Assembly: GCA_029884425.1 (NCBI GenBank)
Contig: JAOUHV010000010.1
Coordinates: 17,164-81,163, forward strand
Length of the DNA: 64,000 bases
From: Gammaproteobacteria bacterium
GTDB taxonomy: Bacteria > Pseudomonadota > Gammaproteobacteria > S012-40
Direction: 5' to 3'
Shown here: positions 8,957 through 17,643 of the stretch, piece by piece
Position numbering within the stretch: the stretch's first letter is position 1
Layout of the letters: each line of letters opens with the position of its first letter
The notes under the pieces: model-generated
The model's database searches: none
What the model saw: only the letters and a program-made list of their open reading frames with translations
Told to the model about the DNA's origin: nothing
Translations under genes and position numbers: made by a program

Positions 8957-9990
8957 TGCTGAAGGTGTTGATCGCTGAAGATACCCAGGTCGTTGCACAA
9001 GTGATTCGCTACGTGCTTGAGCAGGTAGGCGATATCGAGATTGTTGGCATTGCCGAGAATGGTGCGCAGGCCGTTGAGTTGGTTCGAACCTGTCAGCCAG
9101 ATATTGTCACCATGGATATTCATATGCCGGTGCTTAACGGCTTGGACGCAATCCGCCAAATTATGGCAGAGTGTCCGGTGCCAATTGTTGTGGTTAGTGC
9201 AACGGTAAATGCTGCGCAGCAATATGACAGTTTTGAAGCAATAGAAAGTGGCGCATTGGCCTTGTTGCCCAAGCCGCCATCGATTGATTCAGCGGCATTT
9301 GTCGAGTATTGCGCATTGCTGGTGAATACAGTTCGTGCGATGGCTGAAATAAAAGTAGTGCGCAGAAAGCGCGAAAGTATGCCGCGGGTTACTGCACCGC
9401 TAAATAAAATGTCAAGCGCATTGGTGACGCGAAAATTGGTGCTGCTTGGTGCCTCCACTGGTGGGCCGCATGCTGTACGAGAAATTTTGCAAGGATTGCC
9501 GGCCAATTATCCCTGCCCCGTTGTTATTGTGCAGCACATTACATCTGGTTTCCTGGATGGATTGATTGCCTGGTTGCGTAGCAAGTGTGCGCTGAAAATC
9601 AAGGTGGCGAGTAATGGCGAGGTTTTGCAGGCTGGCTCGGTGTATTTTGCGCCGGATAATGTTCACTTGGAGTTAGACGCTGTCGGGGATCAGATAGTTG
9701 CTCGATACAGTGATGCTGCGCCAGTGAATGGGTTCAGACCGTCGATTGATCGTTTATTTGGTTCGATTGAGCCTGGGTTGGCGCGTGGTGTCGTCGCCGC
9801 TGTATTGACCGGCATGGGGGGCGACGGTGCGAGAGGTTTGTTGGCGCTAAAATCCAGCGGTGCACTCACTTTGGCGCAAGACGAGCAAAGCAGTGTTGTG
9901 TACGGCATGCCGGCTGTTGCAGTACAAATAGGGGCGGCAATGCAGGTATTGTCACTGGAAGGTATCGCGGCAGTGTTGGCCGACCGATAA
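8956..9990 (+). CDS. cheB: CheB-type protein-glutamate methylesterase (WspF-like)
   Basis: CheB removes methyl groups from receptors and is activated by phosphorylation. The 344-residue protein has an N-terminal receiver with phosphoacceptor Asp54 (T-M-D-I-H-M-P) and switch-region lysine in L-P-K-P-P. After a basic linker comes the methylesterase domain with the catalytic triad Ser167 (G-A-S-T-G-G), His194 (V-Q-H-I) and Asp290 (G-M-G-G-D-G); this spacing matches E. coli CheB. The ATG at 8956 overlaps the TAA of cheA by one base, so the two are translationally coupled. In Wsp systems the homologue WspF resets signalling. It ends the operon and converges on the gene at 10013. Confidence 0.94.
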   Translation: MLKVLIAEDTQVVAQVIRYVLEQVGDIEIVGIAENGAQAVELVRTCQPDIVTMDIHMPVLNGLDAIRQIMAECPVPIVVVSATVNAAQQYDSFEAIESGALALLPKPPSIDSAAFVEYCALLVNTVRAMAEIKVVRRKRESMPRVTAPLNKMSSALVTRKLVLLGASTGGPHAVREILQGLPANYPCPVVIVQHITSGFLDGLIAWLRSKCALKIKVASNGEVLQAGSVYFAPDNVHLELDAVGDQIVARYSDAAPVNGFRPSIDRLFGSIEPGLARGVVAAVLTGMGGDGARGLLALKSSGALTLAQDEQSSVVYGMPAVAVQIGAAMQVLSLEGIAAVLADR

Positions 9991-10012
9991 TTTTCTCCCG
10001 ATCTGCACAAAG

Positions 10013-10654
10013 TTACCGCGCGCGCCGTTGTTGCGCACGGCTCAAGGCCAACAGACCCAAAACGCCAATCATCATCAGTAGTCCACTGGAGGGGTTGGGC
10101 ACGTCAGCAACATATTCGCGCTGTGATTGACGAATAAAGTACGCAGCCCGATTGTTGCTGACAGTGGTGAGAATCAGGTTGTTGGGGAATTTGAAAAATT
10201 GTTCTTGTGACTGTCCCGCGTTGTTTAGTGACAGTTGGCCAAGTACCGGGTTGGTGAAGGTGGTCTCGGCGATGATGCCGTTGGCACCTCTGCCTTGGTT
10301 ATTGCTGTAGGTGTAACCGATGTTGTCTAGCAATGCAGTGACAGCAGCGTAGTCGGCGGTGCTGAAACTGCCCAAGCTGCTGATGCCGGCATTGCCCCAA
10401 AATTCACTGACCTGGAGTTTGCTGGCGAGTGTCCAGTCGGCGAAGTCAAAGCCATTGCATTTTTTTGCGCTAATCTTGTAGATGTCACATCCTTGGGTGA
10501 CAGTCAGATCCAGCCACTCCAGGCCAGTTTGCGTATCCCAGGTGATATTGTTGCCCGTGCCGTAATCCGGGTCATTGGCTTCAATCAGTACAGCAGAAGC
10601 CGAGTGGCTGACGAGCAGCAGGCCGATAGCAGACAGTGCATGACGTAGTTTCAT
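10013..10654 (-). CDS. Secreted protein with PEP-CTERM-like C-terminal sorting signal
   Basis: This 213-residue protein has an N-terminal signal peptide (basic start, hydrophobic core, S-A-S-A cleavage region). The mature part contains T-G-L-E-W-L-D-L, a segment common in small secreted proteins of this type. The C-terminus looks like an exosortase sorting signal: V-P-N-P-S-S-G, a hydrophobic membrane segment (L-L-M-M-I-G-V-L-G-L-L-A-L) and a basic tail of arginines. The canonical V-P-E-P has Asn in place of Glu here. Proteins of this class are exported, processed by EpsH/exosortase and often associated with exopolysaccharide. No exosortase gene lies in this window. The particular function is unknown. 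Confidence 0.72.
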   Translation of the reverse strand: MKLRHALSAIGLLLVSHSASAVLIEANDPDYGTGNNITWDTQTGLEWLDLTVTQGCDIYKISAKKCNGFDFADWTLASKLQVSEFWGNAGISSLGSFSTADYAAVTALLDNIGYTYSNNQGRGANGIIAETTFTNPVLGQLSLNNAGQSQEQFFKFPNNLILTTVSNNRAAYFIRQSQREYVADVPNPSSGLLMMIGVLGLLALSRAQQRRAR

Positions 10655-10771
10655 AGGAGCTTCCAGAAAACAGGACTGGCCGGTGGGATTTACCCCATTC
10701 TTTTTATTATTTCGGCCTGTGGCGGTCAGGCATTAGAGCGGAAGGAATTATATTTTCGGATCGATCAATTT

Positions 10772-10802
10772 GCGCGGTCCAAGACAAGTTGCTGGACCGC
10801 GC
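10772..10802. terminator. Strong inverted repeat between uppP and the PEP-CTERM-like gene
   Basis: Ten-base perfect arms GCGCGGTCCA and TGGACCGCGC flank an 11-base loop. It lies 33 bases downstream of the uppP stop on the minus strand. No clear T-run follows on either strand, so it is at best an imperfect intrinsic terminator; it could instead protect the uppP 3' end. Confidence 0.4.
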
Positions 10803-10834
10803 GAATGTTGTATCGCATTGATTCGTTGAGTTTT

Positions 10835-11632
10835 TTACCAGAAGATGACGAACAGCGCGATGCCCAACAGTATTCGGTAGATGACGTATGGCCCCATGCC
10901 CATCCGGTCCAGCCACTTCATGAACAGGAAAATACAGGTGTAGGCACTGACGGCGGAGAACAGCACGCCAAGCGTCAAGGTGCCCCAGTCGACCGGGGCA
11001 CTTTGTTCGATCAAATCCTTGGTGGCCAGAACGCCAGCACCGAGGATGGTGGGAATGGACAGCAAAAATGAGAAGCGGGCGGCAGCCTGGCGATTCAGGC
11101 CCAGCATCAGCGCGGCGGTAATGGTGATGCCGGAGCGCGAGGTTCCAGGGATTAGCGCAATGGCTTGGGCAAAGCCGATGATCAGCATGTCGCGCAGGGT
11201 CAGGCTGTGCTCGTCACGGTCGCGAGTGCCTTTGATGTCAGCCCACCACAGCAGCAAACCGAACAAAATTGAGGTGGTGGCCAGAATTAATGGGCTGCGC
11301 AGGCTTTCCTCAACAAAATCCTTGGTTACAAAACCAATGACAATGACAGGAATGGTGGTGATGATGATGGCCCAGGCAAGGCCGCTGTCGCCAACGCGCT
11401 GGCGCGCCACCAGCGATTTACCCCAGTCGACCGTGGTGCGCAAAATTTCCTGGCGCAGATAGAACACAATGGCAGCCAAGGTGCCGACGTGTACGGAAAT
11501 ATCGAAGGCCAAACCTTGATCGGGCCAGTGGAGAATTTCAGGGACAAGAATCAGGTGGGCAGAGCTGGAAATGGGAAGAAATTCAGTGAGACCCTGTACC
11601 AGGGCAAGTACCACAATCTGTATAAAATCCAT
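10835..11632 (-). CDS. uppP: Undecaprenyl-diphosphate phosphatase UppP (BacA)
   Basis: UppP is an integral inner-membrane enzyme that dephosphorylates undecaprenyl diphosphate to recycle the lipid carrier for peptidoglycan and other envelope polymers; overproduction gives bacitracin resistance. The 265-residue protein has about seven or eight hydrophobic segments. Both family signatures are present: E-F-L-P-I-S-S-S-A-H-L near residues 17-27 (catalytic glutamate, serine and proximal histidine) and P-G-T-S-R-S-G-I-T near 160 (conserved arginine). Length and topology are normal. It stands alone, divergent from the ThDP enzyme gene at 11767. Confidence 0.95.
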   Translation of the reverse strand: MDFIQIVVLALVQGLTEFLPISSSAHLILVPEILHWPDQGLAFDISVHVGTLAAIVFYLRQEILRTTVDWGKSLVARQRVGDSGLAWAIIITTIPVIVIGFVTKDFVEESLRSPLILATTSILFGLLLWWADIKGTRDRDEHSLTLRDMLIIGFAQAIALIPGTSRSGITITAALMLGLNRQAAARFSFLLSIPTILGAGVLATKDLIEQSAPVDWGTLTLGVLFSAVSAYTCIFLFMKWLDRMGMGPYVIYRILLGIALFVIFW

Positions 11633-11766
11633 GGAGTAAATTATTCATGCTGGTGAAAGGTTGATAATGATACCGTAGTTATCTGGAAAATGTATGTGTT
11701 CAATTTGCTGTTGTTGATGCGTTCAGGGCATGATTGGCCCAATGTGACGGTGTGAGGATGGTTTAA

Positions 11767-13398
11767 GTGAAAGCCGCAGAGTTGTTCGTGCGTTGTTTGG
11801 AAAATGAAGGCGTGGAATACATCTTTGGTATTCCCGGCGAAGAAAATTTGGATGTCATGGATGCGCTGCTGGAATCGCCTATTCAGTTTGTGACCACGCG
11901 TCATGAGCAAGGGGCTGCGTTCATGGCGGATGTCTATGGGCGCTTAACCGGCAAGGCAGGTGTGTGTCTGGCGACGCTTGGGCCGGGCGCGACCAATCTG
12001 GTGACCGGGGTTGCCGATGCCAATATGGATCACGCGCCGCTGGTGGCGATTGCTGGTCAGGCTGACACCGAGCGCTTGCACAAGGAATCACATCAAGTAC
12101 TGAACCTGGATGAAATGTTTAGCCATGTCACCAAGTACAGTTCCAGTATTTTGACGCCCAATATCATTGCCGAAGTGGTGCGCAAGTCGTTCAAAGTGGC
12201 GATGAGTGAGAAGTTCGGCGCCAGTTTTATCGAGTTCCCGGAAAATATCGCCAAAATGCAGGTCGAAGGCCGGCCCATGAAGGTGAAAAATTCGGTGCTG
12301 CCGGAGCCAGAAACGGGTCGGGTGGCTGCTGCGGTGGAACTGATTTCACAGGCCAAGGCGCCGATTATCCTGGCGGGTAACGGCGTAATTCGCACTCGTG
12401 CCTGGGAGGCTCTGGCGGATTTTGCCGAAAAACTCAACATTCCGGTCGCCAACACCTTCATGGCCAAGGGCGTAATTCCGTTTCGGCATCCCATGGCGCT
12501 GGGCAGTGTCGGCCTGCAGGCAAATGACTACGCCAACGTGGGATTTTCGCGGGCCGATGTGATCATTTGCGTAGGCTATGACTTAGCGGAGTACCACCCC
12601 AAGTTTTGGCATCCTACCCGGGATCGGATACTGATTCATATTGATACAACCAGTGCGGAAGTGGATGCTCACTATGAGGTAAGTGTCGGCATTGTCGGTG
12701 ATATTGCCAAGAGTTTGGAGCGTATTGCTGCACAGGCACTGCCCCATGAGGGACGTCTGATGAGTCCGCTGCGCGACGCGCTGATCAGTGAAATGAAGCA
12801 CCATGCCCATGACACCGATTTCCCGGTTAAGCCGCAAAAACTGATCTGGGATTTGCGCACGGCGATGGACAGTGATGACGTGGTTATTTGCGATGTCGGC
12901 GCACACAAAATGTGGATGGCGCGGATGTTCCGCTGTGATCGGCCCAACACCTGCATTATTTCTAATGGATTTGCCAGTATGGGAATTGCGGTGCCTGGTG
13001 CCCTGGCCGCTAAACTTGTCTATCCCGACCGCAAGGTGGTGGCGGTAACCGGCGATGCCGGTTTCTTGATGAATTCACAGGAAATTGAAACTGCCATGCG
13101 CTTGAAAACTCCGTTTGTCATCCTAATATGGAACGACAACGGTTATGGCCTGATCGAGTGGAAACAAATGCGCGCGTTTGGGCGTCCGTCCAATGTGCAT
13201 TTTACCAATCCGGATTTTGTGATGTATGCACAGGCCTTTGGTGCCAAGGGCTACCGGATTAGCAAAACTGAGGACTTGTTACCTACTTTGCGTAGGGCCT
13301 TGGCCGATAACACGGTTAGTATCATTGACTGTCCCGTGGATTACGGCGAGAACCTAAAGTTGACTGAACAACTGGGCGAAATGGTGATGCCATTGTGA
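11767..13398 (+). CDS. Thiamine-diphosphate enzyme, acetolactate synthase family
   Basis: The 543-residue protein has the three-domain layout of ThDP enzymes. The N-terminal PYR domain has F-G-I-P-G-E-E-N and the catalytic glutamate in R-H-E-Q-G-A-A, then L-G-P-G-A-T-N. A central domain follows. The C-terminal PP domain has the Mg/ThDP motif starting G-D-A-G-F and ending W-N-D-N-G-Y-G. It most resembles catabolic-type or single-subunit acetolactate synthases that condense two pyruvates; no regulatory small-subunit gene is adjacent, so a role in valine/isoleucine synthesis is less likely. The start is GTG 11767 with GAGGA eight bases upstream. The exact substrate is an inference. Confidence 0.8.
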   Translation: MKAAELFVRCLENEGVEYIFGIPGEENLDVMDALLESPIQFVTTRHEQGAAFMADVYGRLTGKAGVCLATLGPGATNLVTGVADANMDHAPLVAIAGQADTERLHKESHQVLNLDEMFSHVTKYSSSILTPNIIAEVVRKSFKVAMSEKFGASFIEFPENIAKMQVEGRPMKVKNSVLPEPETGRVAAAVELISQAKAPIILAGNGVIRTRAWEALADFAEKLNIPVANTFMAKGVIPFRHPMALGSVGLQANDYANVGFSRADVIICVGYDLAEYHPKFWHPTRDRILIHIDTTSAEVDAHYEVSVGIVGDIAKSLERIAAQALPHEGRLMSPLRDALISEMKHHAHDTDFPVKPQKLIWDLRTAMDSDDVVICDVGAHKMWMARMFRCDRPNTCIISNGFASMGIAVPGALAAKLVYPDRKVVAVTGDAGFLMNSQEIETAMRLKTPFVILIWNDNGYGLIEWKQMRAFGRPSNVHFTNPDFVMYAQAFGAKGYRISKTEDLLPTLRRALADNTVSIIDCPVDYGENLKLTEQLGEMVMPL

Positions 13399-13422
13399 TT
13401 TTATCTTGTTATGGGAGACTAA

Positions 13423-14238
13423 ATGCCTGATTCTAATAAAAATCTAACAAGGCATTGGCGTGAGTCGCCAGTGGGCGAGCGGCGACTGCGACTGTTGAGT
13501 TACAACATTCAGGTGGGGATAGCCTCCAACCGTCCACACCATTATCTAACGCGCAGCTGGAAGCATGTCCTGCCGCACGGTTCGCATTTTCACAATCTGG
13601 ATGCCATTGCGGCGGTGATTCGTGATTATGACGTGGTCGGCCTGCAGGAGGTGGATTCGGGCAGTCTGCGCAGCAGTTTCGTCAACCAGGTGCACTATTT
13701 GGCCGAGCGGGCGGGCTTTGAGCACTGGTATCAACAGCGCAACCGTAATCTTGGTCACATTGCCTGTCACAGCAATGGTCTGTTGACGCGTTATCCGGCG
13801 CTGGATGTCGAAAACCACAAGCTGCCGGGAACCATGCCGGGGCGTGGGGCGATGATGGCGCGTTTTGGTGATCCAACCGATCCGTTGGTGGTGGTGCAGA
13901 TGCACCTGGCGTTGAGCCGGCGCGCGCGTATGCAGCAGTTTGAATATGTGGCGGAAATGGTGCGTGGCTACCGCCATATTGTGCTGATGGGTGACATGAA
14001 CTGCCAGCCGGGCAGTGAGGAAATGCGCTGGTTACTGGATAAAACTGGTTTGCAGCAACCCTTGCTGGACATGCACACTTTCCCGAGCTGGAGTCCCAAC
14101 CGCATGTTGGACCACATTTTGGTTTCGCCGACATTGAAAGTTGAGAATATGCACGTCCTCAGTGAGGTTGATATCTCAGACCATTTGCCGATCAGTATGG
14201 AAGTAGTGATTCCCGAAGCGATCAAACTTGTCGCCTGA
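13423..14238 (+). CDS. Endonuclease/exonuclease/phosphatase (EEP) family protein
   Basis: This 271-residue protein carries the complete EEP (DNase I-like) active site: S-Y-N-I-Q near residue 27 (Asn), L-Q-E-V-D (metal-binding Glu), V-Q-M-H-L-A (His), M-G-D-M-N-C (Asp and Asn), M-L-D-H-I-L and S-D-H-L-P (catalytic Asp-His). Members hydrolyse phosphodiester or phosphomonoester bonds in nucleic acids, sphingolipids or inositol phosphates, so the substrate cannot be assigned. There is no signal peptide, suggesting a cytoplasmic enzyme. It follows the acetolactate-synthase-like gene by 24 bases and precedes a diguanylate cyclase by 57, so the three may be co-transcribed. Confidence 0.8.
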   Translation: MPDSNKNLTRHWRESPVGERRLRLLSYNIQVGIASNRPHHYLTRSWKHVLPHGSHFHNLDAIAAVIRDYDVVGLQEVDSGSLRSSFVNQVHYLAERAGFEHWYQQRNRNLGHIACHSNGLLTRYPALDVENHKLPGTMPGRGAMMARFGDPTDPLVVVQMHLALSRRARMQQFEYVAEMVRGYRHIVLMGDMNCQPGSEEMRWLLDKTGLQQPLLDMHTFPSWSPNRMLDHILVSPTLKVENMHVLSEVDISDHLPISMEVVIPEAIKLVA

Positions 14239-14295
14239 GTGCACAACTGTCGGGTGATATGAAGTTATTCTCAATCGGACAGGAATAGTACAGCC

Positions 14296-15831
14296 ATGGC
14301 AGAAGGAACAAAAGGGAGTGATGTTGATCGTTGGCGTTTGATGTTGGAGGACGCTGAACGTGAGCATCAACAGGCTCAGCAGCGTTGGTCGGAGGACCAG
14401 GCAACGCTGTGTACGGCGATCAGTCGCCTTACACACCAGCTGGATCACACGGAGGGCGCGAATGACCTGATCCGGGTTATTCGTGATGCGGTGAAAGGCT
14501 CGGTCGATTTGGCCGCACTTAAAGCCGCGAGTGAGCAATTGGCGCATCGCAGCTTGCAGCCGTCATCTGCCAAAAAAGAAAATTCTTCGGTCACCGACCT
14601 GCACCATCTGCAATATTTTTTCAGCAAACTGAGCCTGCCTGATAGCCGCCAGATAACGCTACAAGAATTGGTTGGGCGTATTGAAAAAGCGCACCAGCCC
14701 GAGGAGTTTATTGAAATTCTGGATGCTTCCGTAGCGTTGTTACAGCCGCTGATCAGTGTTGGCGAGCAGAACGCCAGTGCGCAAGTGTGTTCGCTGATGG
14801 TGTCAGAAATCATGGTTCAGCTATTAGAACGGTTGAGTCTGCCATCAGAAGTTAGTCAGCGTCTGCAGACGCTCAGAAAAAGTCTGGAACAAGGCGTAGA
14901 GCAGGGAGCCTGGTCTGGGGTGCTGGAAGAAATTGCCGACATGGCGGCTGATATTCGCGGAAAAATTCACGCCGAACGTCTTGAGACAGAACAGTTCTTG
15001 AAGGGCGTTACCGAGCGGCTGGATGACATGGATGGATTTTTGTCGGGCTCAGAAAAAAACTTGTTGCGATCGCAACAAGAGGGTCAGCAGCTCAACGATG
15101 CGGTCAGCAAAGAAATGCAGGGTCTGCATGCGACTATTACGGCGAGTAAAGATATTGATAACCTTCGGCGCGATATCAGTTTACAACTCAAAAATATTAC
15201 TGGCCACTTGAGTGTGTTTCGCTCCAATCAGAGTCAACAACATAGCGAGGCTGTACTCGAAGTCAAAAAGCTCAAGGAGCGTTTAAGCAAGGTTGAAGGC
15301 GAAGCGAAGAAATTGCGCGAGCGTATTGTGTTTGAGCGCAAGCAGGCGGTGACGGACAGTTTGACAGGCTTGGGTAATCGTCTGGCCTATGATGAACGCA
15401 TTGCGCATGAATTGGCGCGCTGGCGCAGGTTTCATCAAGACTCTGCGTTGGTGGTGTGGGACGTTGATTTTTTCAAACGTATCAACGATTCGTATGGACA
15501 TGCTGCCGGCGATAATGCGCTGCGTAGCATAGCAAAAATTGTTGCAGGAAAAATTCGTGAAACTGATTTTCTTGCCAGGTATGGCGGCGAAGAATTTGCG
15601 CTGTTTATGCCTGGCGCAGATTTGGCTGCAGCGATGAATGTAGCTGACAAGCTGCGTTTGGCGGTTCAGGAAGCCAATTTCCGGTTTCGTGGCGAACCGG
15701 TACAAATCACGATTTCTGCCGGTGTAACCCAGTTGCGCGAAGGCGATACGCCGCACACCTTGTTTGAACGTGCAGACCAGGCGTTGTACAGGGCAAAAGA
15801 ACAAGGACGAAATCGCGTCATATCAGGCTGA
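14296..15831 (+). CDS. Soluble diguanylate cyclase with long coiled-coil N-terminus
   Basis: The 511-residue protein makes the second messenger c-di-GMP. Roughly 340 N-terminal residues are hydrophilic and largely helical, with coiled-coil stretches and no membrane segment or recognised sensor. The GGDEF domain occupies about 350-511. It has D-S-L-T-G-L-G-N-R at its start, D-V-D-F-F-K-R-I-N-D for metal binding, and an intact R-Y-G-G-E-E-F active-site loop near 427-433. An R-E-T-D inhibitory I-site sits five residues before GGEEF, so product feedback is expected. It lacks a receiver domain, so it is not an orthologue of WspR despite being 4 kb from the Wsp-like operon. Confidence 0.9.
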   Translation: MAEGTKGSDVDRWRLMLEDAEREHQQAQQRWSEDQATLCTAISRLTHQLDHTEGANDLIRVIRDAVKGSVDLAALKAASEQLAHRSLQPSSAKKENSSVTDLHHLQYFFSKLSLPDSRQITLQELVGRIEKAHQPEEFIEILDASVALLQPLISVGEQNASAQVCSLMVSEIMVQLLERLSLPSEVSQRLQTLRKSLEQGVEQGAWSGVLEEIADMAADIRGKIHAERLETEQFLKGVTERLDDMDGFLSGSEKNLLRSQQEGQQLNDAVSKEMQGLHATITASKDIDNLRRDISLQLKNITGHLSVFRSNQSQQHSEAVLEVKKLKERLSKVEGEAKKLRERIVFERKQAVTDSLTGLGNRLAYDERIAHELARWRRFHQDSALVVWDVDFFKRINDSYGHAAGDNALRSIAKIVAGKIRETDFLARYGGEEFALFMPGADLAAAMNVADKLRLAVQEANFRFRGEPVQITISAGVTQLREGDTPHTLFERADQALYRAKEQGRNRVISG

Positions 15832-15897
15832 AACGGTTGGGTTTGGCGGTCACCGGTGTTTATGGTACCGTGAATGTTTTCATGATTGAGATTGGCG

Positions 15898-16812
15898 ATG
15901 AAACTTCGGTACTACACGCTGGATGTTTTTACGGATCAGATCTTTGGTGGTAATCAGTTGGCGGTGTTTCCCGAGGCCGGGGTGCTGACCGATAGGCAAA
16001 TGCAGTTAATTGCCGGTGAACTCAATCTTTCCGAAACGGTGTTTGTCACCGAATCAAAAAATCCTGAATGCATAAATCGATTGCGAATTTTTACTCCTCG
16101 CTGTGAATTGCCTTTCGCGGGACATCCGACGGTGGGCGCGGCGTTTTTATTGGCAAAAATAGGCGCCATCTATCTGGAATCTGGCGACACACGTGTGGTG
16201 TTTGAAGAAGGCGTGGGGCAGGTGCCGGTAGAGATTCGTTCGCGTAATGGTCAGCCCGGATACACCCAGTTGACAACGGCTGTGCGGCCACAGTTGGGTA
16301 ATGATGTCCCCGGTCGCGAGATCGTGGCCTCAATGTTGAGCTTGGCGGTGGGAGATATTGTCAGCGATGAGCACGCCATCCAGACGGCATCATGCGGTGT
16401 ACCCTATCTGCTGGTGGAGTTAAATTCGCTGGCAGATGTTGCGCGGGCAAAGCTGAACTATCTGGTGTGGAAGCAATATCTGCAGCAAACCGAAGCGGCG
16501 GCAATTTATTTGTATGCACGCGAGGCCATATTACCCAGTTCGCACCTCCATGCACGGTGCTTTGCGCCAGGCTTGGGTATTTTTGAAGATGCTGCCACCG
16601 GCAGCGCGGCGAGTGCCTTGGCCGGGGCGTTGGCGATGCGTTCGAGCAAGTCCGATGCGGAATTCCGCTGGATTGTGGAGCAGGGCTTTGAACTAAAGCG
16701 TCCCAGCTTTCTGGAGGTCCAGGCAGTAAAACGCAATGGCAATGTAATGACGGTAAAGGTGGGCGGAAGCTCGGTGATTGTCGCCGAGGGACTGATGACT
16801 GTGCCGGAATAG
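15898..16812 (+). CDS. PhzF family isomerase/epimerase-like protein
   Basis: PhzF proteins share the diaminopimelate-epimerase fold of two similar halves. This 304-residue member begins with Y-Y-T-L-D-V-F-T and G-G-N-Q-L-A-V, has the conserved catalytic-type glutamate in N-L-S-E-T-V-F-V, F-A-G-H-P-T-V-G near residue 73 and E-D-A-A-T-G-S-A-A near 225. All are family hallmarks. PhzF itself acts in phenazine biosynthesis, but no other phenazine gene is near, and most members have unknown substrates. ATG 15898 is used rather than a TTG 12 bases earlier because it aligns with the usual N-terminus. Confidence 0.88.
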   Translation: MKLRYYTLDVFTDQIFGGNQLAVFPEAGVLTDRQMQLIAGELNLSETVFVTESKNPECINRLRIFTPRCELPFAGHPTVGAAFLLAKIGAIYLESGDTRVVFEEGVGQVPVEIRSRNGQPGYTQLTTAVRPQLGNDVPGREIVASMLSLAVGDIVSDEHAIQTASCGVPYLLVELNSLADVARAKLNYLVWKQYLQQTEAAAIYLYAREAILPSSHLHARCFAPGLGIFEDAATGSAASALAGALAMRSSKSDAEFRWIVEQGFELKRPSFLEVQAVKRNGNVMTVKVGGSSVIVAEGLMTVPE

Positions 16813-17643
16813 CCGTTATTGCGCATTTTGCCGAGAAATTGTCGCTTTCGAGCAAGAAACTTATATCGTGTGCGTGTATTATGCGGGCGTTTGCAGTGCA
16901 TGCCGATTGCGGTCAGGAGACTGGGTCGTTCCACGGATTGAATGATGTTGTTGGAACTGCAAACCGCGCAGTTGCGCAGGACGCGGAATATCTTCTATGG
17001 ACGGAGTTTGACCCTGGTCGAGGAACTCGGATGGTTTCTTGGCCGGGGAAGAAGCGCGTATCTTCCCTCGTTTATTCCTAACCCTAACCAGTCAAAATAA
17101 ACAGACGCAGTTATCAATCACCTGATGCGATTTGTTGCGAGCAATCATGTTGGCGATCTAATTTGTTTGGCCGATGCCGTTGTTCGGCGGATGAATATTT
17201 TGGGTGTACAGAGCGTTTGTCGTGCAGATGCAACTGGAAGTGGTGTTGACGGATGAGATGTTCTGCTGCGTTGTCGTTAAACGGCAAAATATGTTTGTTC
17301 GGATACGGCAGAATTTTACGTTTCCACATTTTGGTGCAAAGGTGTTCGCTGTTATTGCTGAAGTATATGGTGCGTCGTTGCGGAAAAATAAGGAAAGTGC
17401 GACTACTATTGACGTTGGTCACCAACGGGAAACTACGACGAGCGATTTGTCGGGCAGAAGAATTCTCACGACCATGCGAATGCTCCGATATCCCACCGAT
17501 CGAATGTTTAACATAGGCAAATAAGAACCAGCAATAGTACTATGGGATTATTGTTTGTTGCGGCGTAAAAATGCACAGTATGCTTAACATTCCTATAGCT
17601 GGAAATTTGCAGCTTCGTTTAATGGCAGAACTGGAGAAAGAGG
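16813..17643. other. Gene-poor 830-base stretch, no recognisable gene
   Basis: Reading frames here are short (up to about 100 codons), overlap on both strands and show no recognisable domain, no good ribosome site and no normal codon preference. There is a weak hairpin, GGGAAGA and TCTTCCC, at 17046-17067. A minus-strand frame at about 17270-17330 contains N-D-N-A-A-E-H-L-I-R, faintly like the C-terminus of IS66-type transposases, but the rest does not match. The stretch could be a decayed gene or insertion, or the regulatory region of the AraC gene downstream. Confidence 0.5.

Noticed and set aside
14296..15831. Diguanylate cyclase as the missing WspR of the chemosensory operon
   Set aside because: It has no receiver domain, lies 4 kb away and is separated by unrelated genes on both strands.
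17270..17330. Minus-strand string N-D-N-A-A-E-H-L-I-R resembling an IS66 transposase C-terminus
   Set aside because: The sequence after it does not continue as in IS66, and no inverted repeats or further transposase motifs are present.
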